DNA from: Megascapheus bottae
Lineage: Eukaryota > Chordata > Mammalia > Rodentia > Geomyidae
Direction: 5' to 3'
DNA: 64,000 nt
Assembly: GCA_024803745.1 (NCBI GenBank)
Contig: JANJXV010000014.1
Coordinates: forward strand, 2,403,001-2,467,000
The position numbers were made by a program, and so were the translations under genes. The notes under the pieces were generated by a model, which searched no databases, was not told where the DNA came from, and saw nothing but the letters and a program-made list of their open reading frames with translations. Every line of letters begins with the position of its first letter. Position 1 is the stretch's first letter. This document shows positions 60,809-64,000 of the stretch, piece by piece.

Positions 60809-63800
60809 TATGAGAATTTAAATATAATACGTTTAACTAGATTAGTCACCACTGCCCTTATGTGCCCAAAGTAGAAGTAGTATACATTCCTTAAACTGGG
60901 ATAGAAAGGACTCATTGTTCCTAAATCATATGCTTCACTGAATTAAAGGGTAGAGAGGGGAGACATTTTTTTTTAAAAAAAGAAGGATCTGAAGTGATAT
61001 ATGCAGTGATAGAAATACTTTTGTGGGTTATTCTGAGTGCGCATCCAACATAAAAACGCAGCAGCTAAACATGATGCTTCAGTAATCCAGTCAGGAATTA
61101 GATATTAATGAGGAGAGAGATTAAGGATTTACCCACATAAAGAGGTTTATGAAAGGCCCAAGGGTGTATGACAAAATGAAATTCATATTAATGTGAGTCT
61201 TCATGGAAAAGTAAACATGTATTAATCCTTAAAAACTTCTCAGAGAGAGATAAGAAGAAAAGGAAGAGTCCAGGTAATATAGCCTCCTTTTGTTTCCTTT
61301 TCTTTTCCCCTTTCCCCTGCTGCCAGTACCAATGTGGGAGATGTAATTCTGTAAAACTGGCAACCGTTATGGGATGAAATCCTCTTAAGACCTAGTTATT
61401 TCTTTGTGGAAAACAGCATAGGTTTCTTTTAAGAAATCCTGGAAGCAGGAACACATGGATAATTATGAGACTCATTTTTAAAGTGAATTGGAGGTATAGA
61501 AATAAAACTTCCAGTGTGTGTTTGGGGGGGGTATATTTTTTTTAACAACTAACTTGAGGTTTGGAGAAAAAGGACTTTTAATGAGTCTACTCCTCTTCTA
61601 CATTCACTTGTAGAAACCCTTGTCTTCAAAGTCAGAAGCTTGTAGCTGCCATAAAGGCTAGAACTCCTGAGCATTCTTCAGTATAGTTGACTGGGAAATG
61701 ACACATGCCATTAAGAAAAAGAAATTGGTAAATGTTAAAATGAAAAATTTTTTAAATGGTGAAAAGAGGGCGACAGAGAGCATCTCTTGCCACTGTGTGA
61801 GAGACCTCTGCCTAATAAATAGTTCTCACTGAGATGGAAATGTGAGGCACACGCTATGACTGGACATTCCCTTAGTCACAGAATTGAAACCATCTGCTTA
61901 CATGAAATTATCACCCCAATACCTATCTTTTAAATAGCAGTAAAACCTCCATCATATGTAAGAATCTATGTTTCAAATTAATCTTGAAATCAATAAAAAT
62001 GTATTTGCCTGCTTAAGTCAGTGCATGTCAACATGTAAAATGAAAGTCCCTGGCTTATTTATTTATTTATGTTAAATGCACAATTTCTTCAATAAAGTTA
62101 CCTGCTGTTCAGACAAGTCTGAATGTTTAAGCAAACCTTACAAAGGCTAAGAACAATGTGAAATTAGATTCAGCAAAATCCCATCAGTGTTCTTTATTAT
62201 CAATGTGCTGTCCAGAAAACATGATTCAGCTAGAGAAGCTTCCGAGTTCATGTTTAATACTATTCTTTAGAAGGCTAATTCTATGTAGTATCAGGTTTTA
62301 TCTCGAATAATCTAAAAAACTGATTAAAATTTTTAACACAAGCATCACAAAAAAATGATAACTCAAGATATGACCTTGGGATACAGTTAAAATAAATTTT
62401 AAGAATTTTGTTTGGGATATAATTTTGTTTTTGTTTGGGATATAACTGATTTGACAAGCAGAGTTTTCAACATTTAAATTATTTTTTTCATATTTGCTAC
62501 TACAAATAGCAAAAAGTAGCTGTCATGCCTATGTATATGCTAAAAACTTAATGAATGCATGAAGGAAGTTAATACATATGCTCAATTTGAGTAGTATGGG
62601 CCTTCAAAAACTGATGAAAACATAACAAAAATAATTTGTACATTTTATGTGTGCTATTTGATTTCACAAATATTTTCACATTTATTATAGCTCAGTCATT
62701 TCAACTGCAAATACAGGCATATAAACATAATAGTGAACAGTAGAAATTAGTAATGGGGAAGGAGGTAAATATAAACTACCCTTGCATAGGAACAGCTGGT
62801 ATAACCTGGTTTAAAATTCTAATAGTTTAAAAAACAACAACAGCAACAAGACACTTCGCTGCTGTGATAATCCTTCATTCCTTCTTTTCTTCCTTTTCTT
62901 CCTCCTTCCCTCCTTCCTTCATTCCTCTATTTCCTAAACAGACATACATTTGAAAAATCATGTTCAACTTTCTAGTAGATAAAAATGATTTGAGGGTACT
63001 AAAATATGTTGAGTTCATTGTTACACTTGAGTCAGACCCAATACAACTCTATTTTTATGGTGAATGCAGAATTATGTTTTCCACAAACTAAACCATTTGC
63101 ACGACTTGTAATGATTTTGTTCAACTGTTTAGCTATAAAATTCTATGTCCTTGTCTTTTGATACCTATAGAAGATGAAGGGAAAAGTGTTTGAAAATTTT
63201 TAGACATGTCCTTTTCCCTAAACATTATTTTAAATTAATTTTTTTCAGTTGCGTGCAATCACTCTGGAGTTTGTAGAGCCCTCAGTCTCTCCACAGCATT
63301 GTGTCTGGGTATCACCTCAGCTCAGCTGATTTCGGATACAGAAGTCTTTCAAGTCAATCTGGAAAGCATTTTTTTTTGGGGGGGGGGGTCCTTTTAGTGA
63401 ATTTCTTTTAGCAAATAGAAGCAATGTGATTTTAATCAATGGTGATGAAAAGACTTTGGGAAGCCATTACAATGTAAGGCAATAACATCTTTCTATTAGA
63501 AGCAATAATGTAATAAACATTTCAGCATCCCAAATGATGGGCAGTTCGCATTCCCACCCCTTTTGCTTGTTTACCAAGATGCTTCATAACAGAATGATTC
63601 CTTGTCACATAGTTTTGGGAAGTAAAAAGGAAAAAAAATAGCCTTCAATGGAAACAATTTTTCAGGTGGTTGTTTGGCAGTGGTTATAGGTGGACATACC
63701 CTTGAAGGTACAGTGAATCAATAACACTACCTCAAGGAAAACCCCATAGAAATAGCAGGAGAGTTTGTTCCTCCTTCATGTCTTCCAGCTGTTGGCTTCC

Positions 63801-64000
63801 TAATTAAAAAGGCTGAGCTGTTTCCTGCTCGAAACACTTCAAAAGGCTTTACTCTGGGTTTCCACTCCACATAGAGTTGCAGCTCTGGGTCCTCTTACCT
63901 GCCCATTTCTATTTATAGAAACTTTTCCTGAATCAGAAATCAGGAAATGCTGTAGGGGACCATTTCAGTTCATAAACCGGAAGGACATTTGATATTCATA
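60733..64000 (-). other. DYNC1I1: DYNC1I1 upstream intron (part)
   Basis: No further exon was found to the window end. Besides the (CA)n array at 60750-60804 and short T/C-rich and G-rich runs (61295-61320, 62880-62925, 63370-63388), I recognise no repeat in 60,810-64,000, a long SINE-free stretch. Confidence 0.85.
60750..60804 (-). repeat. DYNC1I1: (CA/TG)n microsatellite at the 3' splice site of the penultimate DYNC1I1 exon
   Basis: Fifty-five bases of uninterrupted CA on the + strand, hence (UG) about 27 in the DYNC1I1 transcript, ending 17 nt before the exon. It occupies where the branch point and pyrimidine tract normally lie. Confidence 0.92.

Larger units (their letters stand above)
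42515..64000 (-). other. DYNC1I1: DYNC1I1 gene, 3' portion (last two exons)
   Basis: Two minus-strand exons join in phase 0 to give the C-terminal 78 residues of cytoplasmic dynein 1 intermediate chain 1. The C terminus [13 protein letters not shown] is specific to this paralogue rather than DYNC1I2. By human numbering they are exons 16 and 17. The promoter, the dynactin- and light-chain-binding N-terminal half and most WD repeats lie beyond 64,000. The neighbour SLC25A13 in convergent orientation reproduces the human 7q21.3 arrangement. Confidence 0.96.

Noticed and set aside
60535..60915. Minus-strand open frame running through the (TG)n array into the DYNC1I1 exon
   Set aside because: The Cys-Val repeat part is the microsatellite in the intron; only 60607-60732 is exon.

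Overview
The window is vertebrate nuclear DNA with a mammalian, most likely rodent, character. It has short coding exons with GT/AG boundaries separated by kilobase introns, dense SINEs, MIR and L1 relics, LTR fragments and many (CA/TG)n microsatellites. The dominant young SINE joins a tRNA-Ala/ID-like left half to a right half typical of the dimeric IDL-Geo family, which is described from geomyoid rodents (kangaroo rats, pocket mice, pocket gophers). I infer a geomyoid rodent; the species is not determined.

Two protein-coding genes converge. On the + strand, about 1-30,500 is the 3' end of SLC25A13 (citrin, mitochondrial aspartate/glutamate carrier AGC2). Its last five coding exons lie at 4483-4623, 21323-21461, 28700-28858, 28958-29048 and 29324-29510. 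They total 717 bp and encode the last 238 residues (about 438-675) plus the stop. Exon sizes and phases agree with human exons 14-18. The 3' UTR probably ends near 30,500.

On the - strand, about 42,515-64,000 is the 3' end of DYNC1I1 (cytoplasmic dynein 1 intermediate chain 1). Its last two coding exons lie at 60,607-60,732 and 43,068-43,178, separated by a 17.4 kb intron. The pairing and orientation match the human 7q21.3 locus.

The roughly 12 kb between the two 3' ends has no convincing gene. It contains SINE clusters (30.6-32.1 kb), an ancient L1 riddled with later SINE insertions (36.7-38.7 kb), a 0.3 kb GGAA/GAAA tract (40.0-40.3 kb) and a MaLR-like LTR (41.1-41.4 kb). From about 38.2 kb to the end, young SINEs are scarce, and those recognised inside DYNC1I1 are all antisense to it.

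The two genes share no pathway; their adjacency is conserved synteny. I found no new gene system, CRISPR array, tRNA/rRNA gene or intact mobile element. The observation most worth following is a (TG)27-like array against the 3' splice site of the in-frame penultimate DYNC1I1 exon, which implies a distant branch point and possible exon skipping. Second is the last DYNC1I1 exon, whose human/mouse counterpart is reported to act also as a limb enhancer of DLX5/6. Repeat boundaries are read by eye and approximate to about 10-20 bp.
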